This document shows, one piece after another, positions 1 to 10,700 of a stretch of DNA of 64,000 nt. Position 1 is the first letter of the stretch, and each line of letters begins with the position of its first letter. The DNA is taken from contig NW_004457644.1 in assembly GCF_000203815.1 (NCBI RefSeq), forward strand, positions 186,001 to 250,000, given 5' to 3'. The DNA comes from Cavenderia fasciculata (Eukaryota; Evosea; Eumycetozoa; Acytosteliales; Cavenderiaceae). The notes under the pieces were generated by a model. That model was not told the origin of the DNA and did not search any database. It saw nothing but the letters and a program-made list of their open reading frames with translations. Made by a program: the position numbers and the translations under genes.

Positions 1-159
1 AAGAAGAAAAAGAGAAGTCATGATGATTTTGAACACGGTCAAGGTATATATATATATATATATATTAATATATACTTATGAACATATCTTGTAGTTCTTT
101 TTATTAACCTTTAATCTTTTGTTCTATATTAAAAAGGAGAAGATATAATTTATACGGAG

Positions 160-2808
160 AATGAGTTAAAGTGTAAAGTGAAAAAAGAGTTGATTGTAAT
201 TTGTACAAGATTGGGTATACAATCATCGATCAATCAATTAAAAGATACAATCATTCAACAAATCATAAAACATCAAAATGATCAACAAGAGTTTAAAAGC
301 AAGATGATTGATAATAATCCATTATTAGATTACAACAAAGGATCACTTGAATACTCATTACCTTGGCCTATCATCAGAAGAATAATCAGTCAGCTTTGGC
401 AAGAATCTTCTATTTGTACTTGTTATTATAATCAACAAATCGACAATTTGATTAAAGAAAATCAAAATACGAACCGTTTCATCTATCAAAAGTGGCCACT
501 CTGTTTAATGTTGTGGAATGAATCAAGAATGAAATGTCCAATGCACACATATCATTACTTTAATGATTTGGATCCATCAACCAATATTTCCAAACTAATT
601 GCATCTACTTCAAACCAAAAAAACAAATGGAGATTTCAACTGTTAACCATTTCAAAAAGAATCAATCAATTCATATCATCAAGATATTTGGATAATGTTT
701 TGTTGAGACTAAACCAAGACACATTGAATCACCTCAACAATCAATATTGTCCAATTAAAACACCAAAAGTCCTTTTGTTGTATAATTCAAATGACCTAAC
801 ATTTATTGGAGACCAAAACACAACGATATTTAATCAAGTTGAAAAGCTCAAAATCCATAGAGTTGACCTCAAACCGCCCAACAACAAGATATTACCTAAA
901 ATATTCAAAAATATCAAATCAATCACCGCTACCTATTCAAATGTATTGGGCCATTTGCAATATGACCGATTGTGTCAAAAACAATTCCTATCAAGTTTTA
1001 AGAATCTCACATCAATCAATTTACAATCATGTCAACATTTCAACTACAATAGAGATGTATTTTTGACTGCTTTAACAAAAATAACAACAGGAGGAGGAAT
1101 AACCAAATTATTACTTCCAATTGATTGGTGTGCACTACCAATTGATCTTGACACTAAATTAGCCGACAGTATTGTCAACAGCAACATTATTCCACCACAA
1201 CAAATGCCAAATTTGAAAACATTTCATTTTTACAACTATCAAATGGTTGGTTACACGTTTATTGATACAAATCTGACAACTATTGTTGACCACTCTCATA
1301 ATGGTTGTCCAAACATCAATCCATTTATCAACAACATTCCACCAACCATTTCAACAATCAAACTCAAATCTGGTGATGAGATTCTTAAACCTTTACTTGC
1401 TTGTGGTTTGTTGATATTCAATATCAACAAAGTATTAATTGACAGTATATACGAAATGACTGATCAAATGATCAATCAATTTACCAAGATTGGATATAAA
1501 TATCATGGAGCAACATTTAAAAGTCCAACAACAACAAAAAGACAATTCACTTTTATTAAATCAATACCAACTGCACCTAAAATAACTAAAACAAAAACTC
1601 TAACAATATCAACAACAAAAAAAACAACAGCTTGTTCAACAAACCAACGAGTAATAACCAACAGCAACAATAATAATAATAACAATCCAACCCTTCCATT
1701 TTATTTAATTGAAAAGATTATAAAATACTCTTGGCACAGATATTATTGTACTTGTGAACCGGAAACTAACCAAAATGATAGTCTTTTTAAGAAATGTCAA
1801 CAACTCTGTAATGCCAAATCGAAATGTCCAATTCACAAGAATAGTGCTGTGCTTGTTAGTAATATCACCAACTTTACTCTTCATCAAAGTATCAATAGAC
1901 TTCGATTTGGATTGTCACTCACATGCAAACGACTGTTTGAATTTATTTCAAAGAATCTAATCAAGAGAATTACATTTAAAAGTTCTCAAGTCACAAACAT
2001 TCAATCTAAATTTACGAATCAATATTGCCTTCTTGGTAAATCTATTGAAACTCTAACACTTGATATAGATGATGCCAATTCGGATCTAAAATTCCCTCAA
2101 CTCGATCACTATTCAAATGTTAGTAGATTAACAGCTGAAATTTATCAGGCAGAAGATTCATTTCCATTGCTTGTTGAATTTAAATCACTGACATCATTGG
2201 ATATATCTCAAATTAAAATGTATCCCAATGGTTTGGTTATGGAAGAATTAATTGATGGATTAAAGGACATGTCACTCAAGAAACTCTATTTTTGTGAAAA
2301 TCAGATACCTGAATCAATCTTTGAAGATTCATCTTTATCGCGATCACTAGAATCAATATCAATCAATGTCAATGATATGTTAACATACACCCCACGATTG
2401 TTTAACCTGCCAAAACTTAGACATATCAGAATCATCAATAATAATCACCAAACACCATTTTACAAAGATTTACTAACAAAAAATTTTGGCTTTCCTTCCT
2501 CTCTCCCACCTGGTATCCAAAAAATATCGACCAACGATGCCATTTGCACCAAAATTTGCATTCATAATCCACAAGTAAAAGAATTGGTAGTATTAAGACA
2601 ATTAGATGCAGAAGAACACCAAACACTATTCAGCCACCACAATATCCAAAAGATTGTTATTAAAACAGTCAGACACTTTACCCAACCTTTTACATCTCGA
2701 CCAACTTTCAATTTTGAGTACATTGCTACTTTAGTATCTAGAAATAGTTTTAATTCTCTCTGTTCCAAGAGGGTTTATATAAATAAAAATAAAAAGAACT
2801 TACTTTGA
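160..2808 (+). CDS. Duplicated F-box-like protein, 5' end incomplete
   Basis: The open frame runs from just after a stop at 145-147 to 2808 but has no good ATG. The first exon or exons are therefore missing; splice acceptors ending at 159 or 165 would keep the frame, and 1-43 followed by GTATAT could be an upstream exon. The first 40 or so residues resemble a SAP-like helix pair. The protein then contains two related halves. Each starts with an F-box-like helix (LPWPIIRRII near residue 60; LPFYLIEKII near residue 510), then a Cys/His segment (CTC...KCPMH; CTC...KCPIH) and leucine-rich sequence. The second half carries the usual F-box continuation LSLTCKRLFEF. By family, a substrate receptor of an SCF-type ubiquitin ligase is possible, but this is inference. 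Two decayed relatives lie at about 13-15 kb and 18-19 kb. Confidence 0.75.
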   Translation, partial: NELKCKVKKELIVICTRLGIQSSINQLKDTIIQQIIKHQNDQQEFKSKMIDNNPLLDYNKGSLEYSLPWPIIRRIISQLWQESSICTCYYNQQIDNLIKENQNTNRFIYQKWPLCLMLWNESRMKCPMHTYHYFNDLDPSTNISKLIASTSNQKNKWRFQLLTISKRINQFISSRYLDNVLLRLNQDTLNHLNNQYCPIKTPKVLLLYNSNDLTFIGDQNTTIFNQVEKLKIHRVDLKPPNNKILPKIFKNIKSITATYSNVLGHLQYDRLCQKQFLSSFKNLTSINLQSCQHFNYNRDVFLTALTKITTGGGITKLLLPIDWCALPIDLDTKLADSIVNSNIIPPQQMPNLKTFHFYNYQMVGYTFIDTNLTTIVDHSHNGCPNINPFINNIPPTISTIKLKSGDEILKPLLACGLLIFNINKVLIDSIYEMTDQMINQFTKIGYKYHGATFKSPTTTKRQFTFIKSIPTAPKITKTKTLTISTTKKTTACSTNQRVITNSNNNNNNNPTLPFYLIEKIIKYSWHRYYCTCEPETNQNDSLFKKCQQLCNAKSKCPIHKNSAVLVSNITNFTLHQSINRLRFGLSLTCKRLFEFISKNLIKRITFKSSQVTNIQSKFTNQYCLLGKSIETLTLDIDDANSDLKFPQLDHYSNVSRLTAEIYQAEDSFPLLVEFKSLTSLDISQIKMYPNGLVMEELIDGLKDMSLKKLYFCENQIPESIFEDSSLSRSLESISINVNDMLTYTPRLFNLPKLRHIRIINNNHQTPFYKDLLTKNFGFPSSLPPGIQKISTNDAICTKICIHNPQVKELVVLRQLDAEEHQTLFSHHNIQKIVIKTVRHFTQPFTSRPTFNFEYIATLVSRNSFNSLCSKRVYINKNKKNLL

Positions 2809-2867
2809 TCAAGATCTTTGTAGATGTTGCAAAATAATAATAATAATATTTATTGTTTGAAACTACA

Positions 2868-5179
2868 TTACATTAAAGTACATTTATCTTTTTGATTGGA
2901 TTGACCATTAGCATTATTGTTATAATTATTATCTAAAAACTTTGGGATAGGAAGGATATAACCAAAACCGATTGCCTTTTGAAAGATTATCAATCGATCT
3001 TGAATCGAATAATTATCAATCCAATCTACTTTTTGAGAGTTGCAAAACACCTCGATTAGAGTTGGATAGTGAACAAAACGATGATGGTCAAGGGCTAGTA
3101 TTGAGGGACACCCTATTGGTTTCATCACCGCATTATTATTATTATTCTTTTGACTACTACGATATAGGGTACCATAAATGTCAACCATAAACTTTGCTCT
3201 TTTAGGGTTACATTGAATATCTTTTGGAGACAAAATAATTTGACTGATAATACGAACAGTGGAGGAAACAATTCCAGTTTCTGTCATGGCACCTATCTTT
3301 GTCCAAAATCGTTCAAACTGTTGGTCATCTGTTATTTGTGCTAAACTCGTCAATGACAAATGATTGGCGATTTGGTAGGTTGAACAATTGTCGAAAAGAT
3401 AATCCAAAGCTTTGTAATGTCCAGCTTGGCATGCAATGTTGAATAGATTAGCCAATACACTACTCCTATCGCCGTCTAATAGTTTCGATATTGAACTAGG
3501 TGTGATGATTTTTTGATCAAACAACCATTCTATATCATTTGCCAATAAAAATATACCAACCAACTGAATGTGATCAATAATGTCGGGTCTATAAACCGAA
3601 CGAATAACCTTGGCGACCAACACGTAATCGACGGGAGAGGAGGAATCCCAATTGAATTTAATTATTGATGAGGCAATTAAATATTCAATCGTTGGGATAG
3701 TATGTAGTGTGATACAATGAATGTCGATGATGGTGGAATCTGAAAGACCTTTGAATCGTGGATGGTGCAGTAGGATGTCGATTGAAGATAGACTGTTACA
3801 TTCTATTGCATAGCCGAGTAGTTTGATAAAGTTTTCGAAGCGTAGTGGTAGTTGTGGAGAATCCATACCGATCAAGGTATCTAGTTGATTGACTTGGATA
3901 GCTGTCGCTAGCATGCCATCGGAAAGCTGTACATTGAATCCCAAACCGACTAATCTTGTGACCAAACCAACTGAAAAACATTCTGGAGGAATATCTCCAA
4001 TGATAATCCGATCATCTAGTTGTAAATGCTCTTGCTGATATTTTCTAGATAGAATCAATTCAAAGCAATCCAATCGACCATAGACAATAGTATCGACCAA
4101 CATCCTAATGACATGACTATTATCAAGTGGTGTCTTTAAAATACACTCTACGAAATCTAGATTTCCTTGTCTAATAGCATTTGTGCCGATCCAATCAGCA
4201 CGGGTTGGATTGTCTGATATTGATAACATTTCTAGCACCTCTTTTTTACCATGTGTTTCGATTACATTTGATATAATATGATCTTGACAATATGCAACCA
4301 ACTCGTCATTTGGTACATTCTCGACGATCCACTTTATAATCTTCAAATGATTGCTCTCCACCGCTCCAATCAATACATCTCCAATAACATTGATTGAATA
4401 TCTTTTAAATATATCTATCATTCTAATAAGAGTATTGATAATATCCTTGTTGTTGTTGTTGGCAAATAAATATGAAAATGAACTTTGAAAGGGATGACGT
4501 AGTGTTGGTGATGATAGATTTGGGTTAACCAATTTAGATAGATATGATTCCAATTGATCACTGTCACAAAGTTTAACCACTACATTGATCATTTCATTTT
4601 GAAGGAACGGTATAACAGTTGAAAAGTTTGAATCTCTTAATACATAGAACATTTCAGTTGTGAATTTATAGCAATGAGTTGTAAAGTTTGGTTTGTATGA
4701 TTTAAAGTCTAGTAGTGGTTTGGTTGAACCAAGTCGATCAATTAAATATTTCATTGCAACATGATTATTCTTTTCAAATACAACATCAAATATCCAATAT
4801 AATCTTTCAATATAATTACTTTTCTATAGAAATAGAAAGAGAAAAAGGCAATGAGTAAAAAGATGCTATTTATAAAGTACTTTATATCTGCGGCAGATTA
4901 AGTTAAATTATCAATACATACATTTATAATAGAAAGGTCAAGATCCTTTATCTTTCTATATTTTTTTACTTGTAACAATAGAATCAATTGATGTAAACGA
5001 TCAAAGTGTTTGATGAAAAGATCAGTTTGACCATACTTGATGTAATCATACAATGATTCTAAATCTTTTGATTTAACAGCTTGAAGACCTAGTTGTTGAT
5101 GAATACCAGTTACATGTTGGAATATTATTACTCTTAGACATTTGTTATTTAATATATGCTTTACTAAACTATCTATCAT
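2868..5179 (-). CDS. Ankyrin-type repeat protein (737 aa, two exons)
   Basis: Two exons, complement 4922-5179 and 2868-4823, join in phase across a 98-bp intron with a GTATGT donor and a pyrimidine-rich TATAG acceptor. The joined protein is about 737 residues. The N-terminus has a motif shared with the other ankyrin-type proteins in this window (a basic/hydrophobic helix, then IIFQHVTGI). The rest is made of repeats of about 30 residues of the form hydrophobic-hydrophobic-x-x-hydrophobic, for example LKIIKWIVENV and LDCFELILSRK. These are degenerate ankyrin units typical of dictyostelid expansions. No catalytic domain is visible, so a protein-binding role is inferred. It ends 59 bp from the convergent F-box-like gene. 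Confidence 0.8.
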
Positions 5180-5230
5180 CTTTTAAACTATTTACAAATA
5201 AAAAAAAAAGATTATTTTTTTCGATGATCA

Positions 5231-5398
5231 TCAAAGACATTCGTTGTCTTCGAAGTGTTCTTCGCAAGATTTTGGGGTTCTGTAAGATCTACAGTTGGTT
5301 TCGAGAGGTGTCTCTAGAGCAGCAGAGGCATGAGTAAAACTAACTAAAATAATAGATAGTAATAATACAAAGAAGAAGGATTTAAGAATAGTGTGCAT
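5231..5398 (-). CDS. Small secreted Cys-containing peptide (55 aa)
   Basis: Begins at the ATG at 5398. The first 25 or so residues (MHTILKSFFFVLLLSIILVS, then FTHASA) form a clear signal peptide with a probable cut after an Ala. The mature part is only about 30 residues and has three cysteines (NCRSY, KSCEEH, NECL) and many acidic residues. I recognise no family. An odd number of cysteines would allow one intramolecular bridge plus a dimer, which is inference. The gene is divided from its neighbours by AT-rich DNA on both sides, so it could be a free small gene or the first exon of a longer one. Confidence 0.5.
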   Translation of the reverse strand: MHTILKSFFFVLLLSIILVSFTHASAALETPLETNCRSYRTPKSCEEHFEDNECL

Positions 5399-5757
5399 GT
5401 TATTGTTCTTCTTGTATAACAATAAATGATTAAACCGGTTCAAAACTGAGTTTGTCTCTTTAAGACGAGGTCGAACACGAGAAATTTGGCAGATATTTAT
5501 TTGTACATTGTTCGATATTCAAATTTCAGGTCGAAAGTTAGATATGTTCTTTCCTAAATATCTCTTTAGAATTACAGTCCATCCATTCCTCGAATCTAGA
5601 AATTGATAAATTCAATACTATTAATAATTTTAATAATTAGAGAAGAAAAAAAACTATTGATTTATATAATATAAAATGTATTGCATTTATTGATTGGGAG
5701 GTGGTGGTTAATATTTAATTGGAGTATTACTTGGATATAAATTGAGTTCTATATTCT

Positions 5758-5795
5758 ATAACCTCTATAATCTATAATAACATAATAGAGGTTAT
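5758..5795. repeat. Perfect 11-bp inverted repeat, 16-nt loop
   Basis: ATAACCTCTAT at 5758-5768 is matched exactly by ATAGAGGTTAT at 5785-5795. It lies about 10 bp past the second in-frame stop of the neighbouring FNIP gene on the minus strand, so it could shape that mRNA's 3' end. A chance hairpin in AT-rich DNA is not excluded. Confidence 0.45.
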
Positions 5796-5993
5796 AAAAT
5801 GTTATTAATATTCACTGTGTAAAGTTTTGTACACAATCTTTTTCTTTGGTTCCTTGATGATGCGAGTTGGATAGTTGTCCAAAGTCATTGAATAATTTTT
5901 GGGATCTCTGCCAGTCCACTCTATATTCATATACAATGGATAATAGTCAAGAATACTTATATTAACCATACTATTGTTGCTCAATCTTTTTTG

Positions 5994-6710
5994 TCAAACG
6001 ATTGCTCCATCAAAACTGTCCTTGGAGTGTAACATAAAGTATTCATTGTTTGGTTCCAATCTTCTGATTGTAAATTTCATCTCTCTTTTACTATTTATGA
6101 TAATTGATAGATCTTGTACATTTGAGTAATTGATGATTGTATCCAATCTAAAACTGAATTTACTATAGTTGTCCACCTGAACCCCGGCGGTCAAATGAGC
6201 AACACGTGATGGCAAAACAAAGTGAAATGGATTATCTGCAAGTGGACTGTCATCATTGTTGATGATCATAATCTGTGGAAGTGAGAATACTGTGTTTTGG
6301 TATGTTGTCTTGGCTTCAACCGCATCGCAAGAGAACGACTCTATATAGGTTGGCAAGATGAATAGAGTTGGTGTATGTTGATATCTTTTTTGATAGTTAA
6401 TGGACCGTATGGTTGAGGGATACATGGTAGGAGATTCTGACTCTGGTCTAAACGTTAAGTTTGGTAGACCACTAGGCAAAACGGTATTCATTGGGTGACC
6501 AATGTTGTTGATTGTTAGAGTAGTGACAGTGTCTGGGATGTACTCTAGTGTTACTGGGCCATTATAGTTGTTTAATTCCAATGTTTCCAGACCCAATGGA
6601 AGTAAACCAGCTATAAACGACTTTTCACTTGAAAAGATCAACTTTAGACTCTTTAGGCTACTTGGGAAGAAGTTGGCTGGTGGTACCTTTTCACAGTTAC
6701 CAATCGACAT
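5994..6710 (-). CDS. FNIP-repeat protein, ends at an in-frame TGA
   Basis: Encodes 238 residues of FNIP/LRR-like repeats, the dictyostelid family with units such as LPLGLETLELNNY and IPDTVTTLTI. It ends with the family's C-terminal module (YSNVQDLSIII ... FTIRRLEPNNEYFM). The frame stops at TGA (5994-5996) but then stays open for 62 more codons to a TAA at 5805-5807. The extra residues (QKRLSNN ... DYYPLYMNIE) align with the tail of the FNIP fragment at 12,797-13,033 (RQQRMETT ... DYPSLYLNFK), where the TGA position is an Arg codon. The ORF therefore looks like a longer gene with a recent Arg-to-stop change, or one with readthrough. It begins right after the decayed tail of another FNIP copy, so the N-terminus may also be cut. 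Confidence 0.6.
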   Translation of the reverse strand: MSIGNCEKVPPANFFPSSLKSLKLIFSSEKSFIAGLLPLGLETLELNNYNGPVTLEYIPDTVTTLTINNIGHPMNTVLPSGLPNLTFRPESESPTMYPSTIRSINYQKRYQHTPTLFILPTYIESFSCDAVEAKTTYQNTVFSLPQIMIINNDDSPLADNPFHFVLPSRVAHLTAGVQVDNYSKFSFRLDTIINYSNVQDLSIIINSKREMKFTIRRLEPNNEYFMLHSKDSFDGAIV

Positions 6711-6719
6711 TGATATGAT

Positions 6720-7430
6720 TTCCGTTTTCTTTAAAATTTAAATAAAGTGTACGGAAATTCAATGCATTTCTAAATTGTTTCCAATTCTCTGTTGTCAATA
6801 GATCCCACCAAAAAATGAGTCACCAGAGTTTATCATTACATCACCATTGTTTAATCTTCTAATATAAATATCAAACTCGTATCTTTTTGAGACGATATGG
6901 TAATATAAATGAGGAGGATTATCGTTTGGAGGACTATTGTCATTGTTGATTATTATGGTAGATGGAAGTGAAAACCCTGCTGTACCATTGATCATAATGT
7001 TTTTCCATTCAGCAAGTGAATAAGGTATCGAGTGATGTAGGTAGATGACTGGTGGAGGAGGAAGAAATCGATCGAAGAGCAATTCTCGTAGGGCTCACCG
7101 GTGGATAATCAGAAGAGTACCGTTGGGTGATTTTGTAAATTTAACGAGTTTACTTGGATAGATGGATTGTTCGGGGTTGGTAGCGTAGGCAGTAAGGGAA
7201 ACAACTGAATCTGGTATATACTCTGGTGATATAGTACATTCGGAATGATTGATTGTTAGATCTCGAACCCATTTTTTTTTTATCCAATCCACTGATCTTC
7301 ACTCGTTCGTTTACTTTAACGATGATCATAAAAGGAGTAGATAGATTACAACTAGACAAAAAAAGTAGTAGATAGGTGAAACATAATGTAGAGAGTAGTG
7401 CAACAAACAGATATACGTTTCTCAAATGAA
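6720..7430 (-). pseudogene. Decayed FNIP-repeat gene copy
   Basis: From 7430 down, one frame encodes a hydrophobic N-terminal segment (FVALLSTLCFTYLLLFLSS), a likely signal or membrane anchor. It shifts at an A-run near 7271-7280 into FNIP repeats (WVRDLTINHSEC, EYIPDSVVSLTA). A second break near 7090 leads to the C-terminal module (IYIRRLNNGDVMINSGD, 6795-7082). The tail homologous to the 12.8-kb fragment then continues with stops to about 6720. No in-frame ATG precedes the signal-like segment. At least three disruptions make this a pseudogene. The preserved parts are close to the FNIP gene at 5994-6710, suggesting tandem duplication. Confidence 0.65.
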
Positions 7431-7732
7431 ACTTTGACAGAGACGAATGAGTATCAGTTTGCTTGAACCAGTTTCTTGACTGAGTTCATTTTAAAACCCA
7501 TGTGCATCGACACAACTGGATTACCTGATGGGTTTTGACAATATTCTGGTTTAAGCTAATTGTCATGGTTTCATGTATTCATCTAATTAAAACTACAAAA
7601 CACCAACCATGGTTCAAACAAAAATAGAAGTGGTGTTAAAATCAATCCCATGCTTTTTTTGGATCATCCACTTCCAAACTTTTTCCAAAATAAAATAATA
7701 TTATTAATATTAGTTGTATTGTTATTATTTAT
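7431..7732. other. Intergenic, no gene seen
   Basis: AT-rich spacer between the FNIP debris and the 3' end of the giant ankyrin-type gene. I see no RNA gene or long frame in it. Confidence 0.4.
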
Positions 7733-10700
7733 TTAATTATTTTTACAATGAAATTTATCTTTTAAAAAGTCTTGTTGTTTTTGAGAAAGATTTGACAATA
7801 ATTCGATTGGGAAATCTTCAAAGGCCAAGTTGAATGAGTTGCCAAAAAAGATGGCAGCTTGGAAGGGTATTTTAGAGAAAAATTTGTATTTCTTGATTGT
7901 ATCAAATCCAATATTGAAATACTTGGATACTACGAGTGCAAGATCGAAATGGTAATGTTTAACCAATTTTGCATATCTCTGTTCCATCTTTTCTTGTGAT
8001 AATATTCCACTTGGAAGATCTTTGGTGATCAACTCCAAACAATATTCAAGCATTAAGGTTGAACATTCTGTACCCTCGCCCAAACGATCGAAACCCATTT
8101 TATCAACAACCGATTCTATTGTTTTTCTTCCAGTTTCGATATCCATATCTTTGGTTTCCTCTTTTAATTTGTCGATGACCATTTTGAAGCAATCTCGTCG
8201 GTTGTGTTGCAATACTTTAAAGTCACTTGTTTTCTTGAGGTCCAATTCAGAAAACACTGACAATGGTGCACCATTGTCAAGGAGATAAAGAATGTTCCTT
8301 TGTATTGAGAGCAAACGGGTGGCAAGGTGTTGAGTATTTTCATAGGAAGCGCAATTATGGACATGAGTTTCTAAAAACTCCTTTGGGTCAATGTCATTGA
8401 GTCGCTCGTCTCCAATATCCAAAAGAGAATCGATTATGTATTCCTTGAATGGTACACCATTATTGTATAGGTAGTCAAGAATTGGCTTGTTAAGTTTCAC
8501 CTTGTTGTTGTAAATTTTTTGGATAAAATCATCTCGTTTTTCTTCGTCGACTTCACAGACTAGTCGAGTATCGATGATTTGCATGTTAATATCTTGTGAA
8601 AATGATTCGGATGGCATCAAACGGCTGATGAGTTTGGTATCGTACTTGAAGAAAGGATCTGAACCTGATGGGATCTTTGATAGGTGTTCTCTTTTCATTT
8701 GCTTTAAAATGAAATTGGTTGTTTCATCATCACTGCCACATGTTAAATCAAAGGCCTTTTCTAGATCCAATCCAATATGAATGAGGAATTTGATTGCTGT
8801 GAGGGAGGGTCGACATTTTGGTTTGTAGAGTGATGAATCGAATGGAACCTGGAGATCAGAGGACAACAGGTGATATTGAGAGATGGCAAGTGTGTTGTAT
8901 GCTCTGGAAGTGCAGGTGATGTCATCAAAAGAAAATAACAAGTGGTTTCTGACCTCGTATTTTTGATTTATGATTGAACGATCAAAAAGAGATGATCCTA
9001 TTACAAGATCTGGACGATAATGTTGAAGATATCTGAGTATGTTAATATTATCAATTTTTTCCAAGTCTTTAGCTGAAAAGGATTCCGTTCTGTTTCGATG
9101 AATAAAATCAACCACCTCTATTTTCATTTTGATATGTAGAACTGGTGATTTATCTTGTTTGAATGAATTCACATTGTGATGGTGCCAATCAATAATGTCA
9201 CTTTTTTGATAGTTTAACCAGTCTTCTTCTTCATCATCGCCATCATCGTCTTCTTCTTCTTCATCTTCATCTTTTTTTTGTTTATCTAAAGATGTTGAAA
9301 CCATTTCTTTTGGATAGTACCGTGTTGGTTTTTCTGGGATACTATCAGACTCTTTGATAAAACTGGATAGTTCCTTTTCCATAAGCTCTTTGTCAAATAA
9401 AACCGATAGTGTTGGATAATGGTAATAAAAGTATGCTCGGTTTTCAAAAGGAGGATAATTCGGGAAATATGGATATGGATCGACTTGTTTGGATAGTTGC
9501 TCGAGACTATATACTGTGGATTCGAGTGAATAAAGAGAGAATAAGGAATCACATTTTTCAAAAAAGGAGGAACGATATTGTTCATAGACAACTTGAAAGA
9601 GCTCGACATCTTTGGTTAGGACGAGTTTATACGTTGCGTTGTTACCATAAACATGAAGTGGTTCTTTTCGACGAATAAGATATTTGATCCAATTGTATGC
9701 TCGTTTTGAAAGTAGCCATTTAATATCCAATCGGATATCCATTGGAATAGAAACTCTGTATCCAGACTGTGTAAACCTTGTCTCTCGAAGAATCTTCCGC
9801 AAAAGGTAAACATTACCAAATACGAGTCGGATGCTTCTTTCTTTGGGAAATGACTTTTCTCGGTTGGCTGTTGTTGTGTTGAATCGTAATGACTTTGATT
9901 CGAGTTGAACTTTGGTTGATGGTTCCCACTTGCTGTTGAATCCTTTATCGAGTAGGTATCGTTTCATCTGATCTCCTAAATAGTGGTAATTTGAAAACAT
10001 GTGCTTCATCTGTTTTCTATCGATCAATTTCGGATCCAAACTTTGTTGTTGAATAAAATAATCCAAAAGGACTATATTTTCGATGGATATTAAGTGTAGT
10101 TGATCTTTGATAGTGAGTTGGTATGGTGGAATAGATTGTTGTTTTTGTTGTTTAATTAATTCTTGATAGATTAATTTGGTGCATCTTGGGTGTTCTGATC
10201 TTATTGAATGTTGTAAAATTGATTCGATTTCATTGATTGTTGCTTGTTTTAGGTACATTTGAATGATTGGTTCAATTCCGTCTCTGATTGTATGTCTAAT
10301 ATTACAATTTGTTAAATTGAATGAAATGATTTCATCTGGAATCATATTTTGATTTAATATTTTCATATTCCCTCTTCGAATTGCAAATTTAGCTATTGTA
10401 TTGAAAAGTTGATTGTGTTGTTGTTGATTTGTTCCACGAATCATTAATTGTAATTGTTTTACATCTCCACTCTCACCAACATACTTCCAAGATTCTGGAC
10501 CAAAACCTTCGAATCTATTGTCAATAAGATATTCAACCAAATCATCATTCATCCCATTGAGATATGCATCATCAAATATAGTTGTTGCTATTCTTTGTGG
10601 TTGTTGAATCTTTGATTGAGATGATAGATTTAAATTAAGTTCCAACCATTTGAATATTTCTAAATTTCCTTGCTCACAACATTCTGACATTAAATGATAA

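Noticed and set aside
5994-5996. TGA in the FNIP gene as a selenocysteine codon
   Set aside because: The homologous residue is Arg, not Cys, and I see no SECIS-like hairpin placed for it; the inverted repeat at 5758-5795 lacks the SECIS core.
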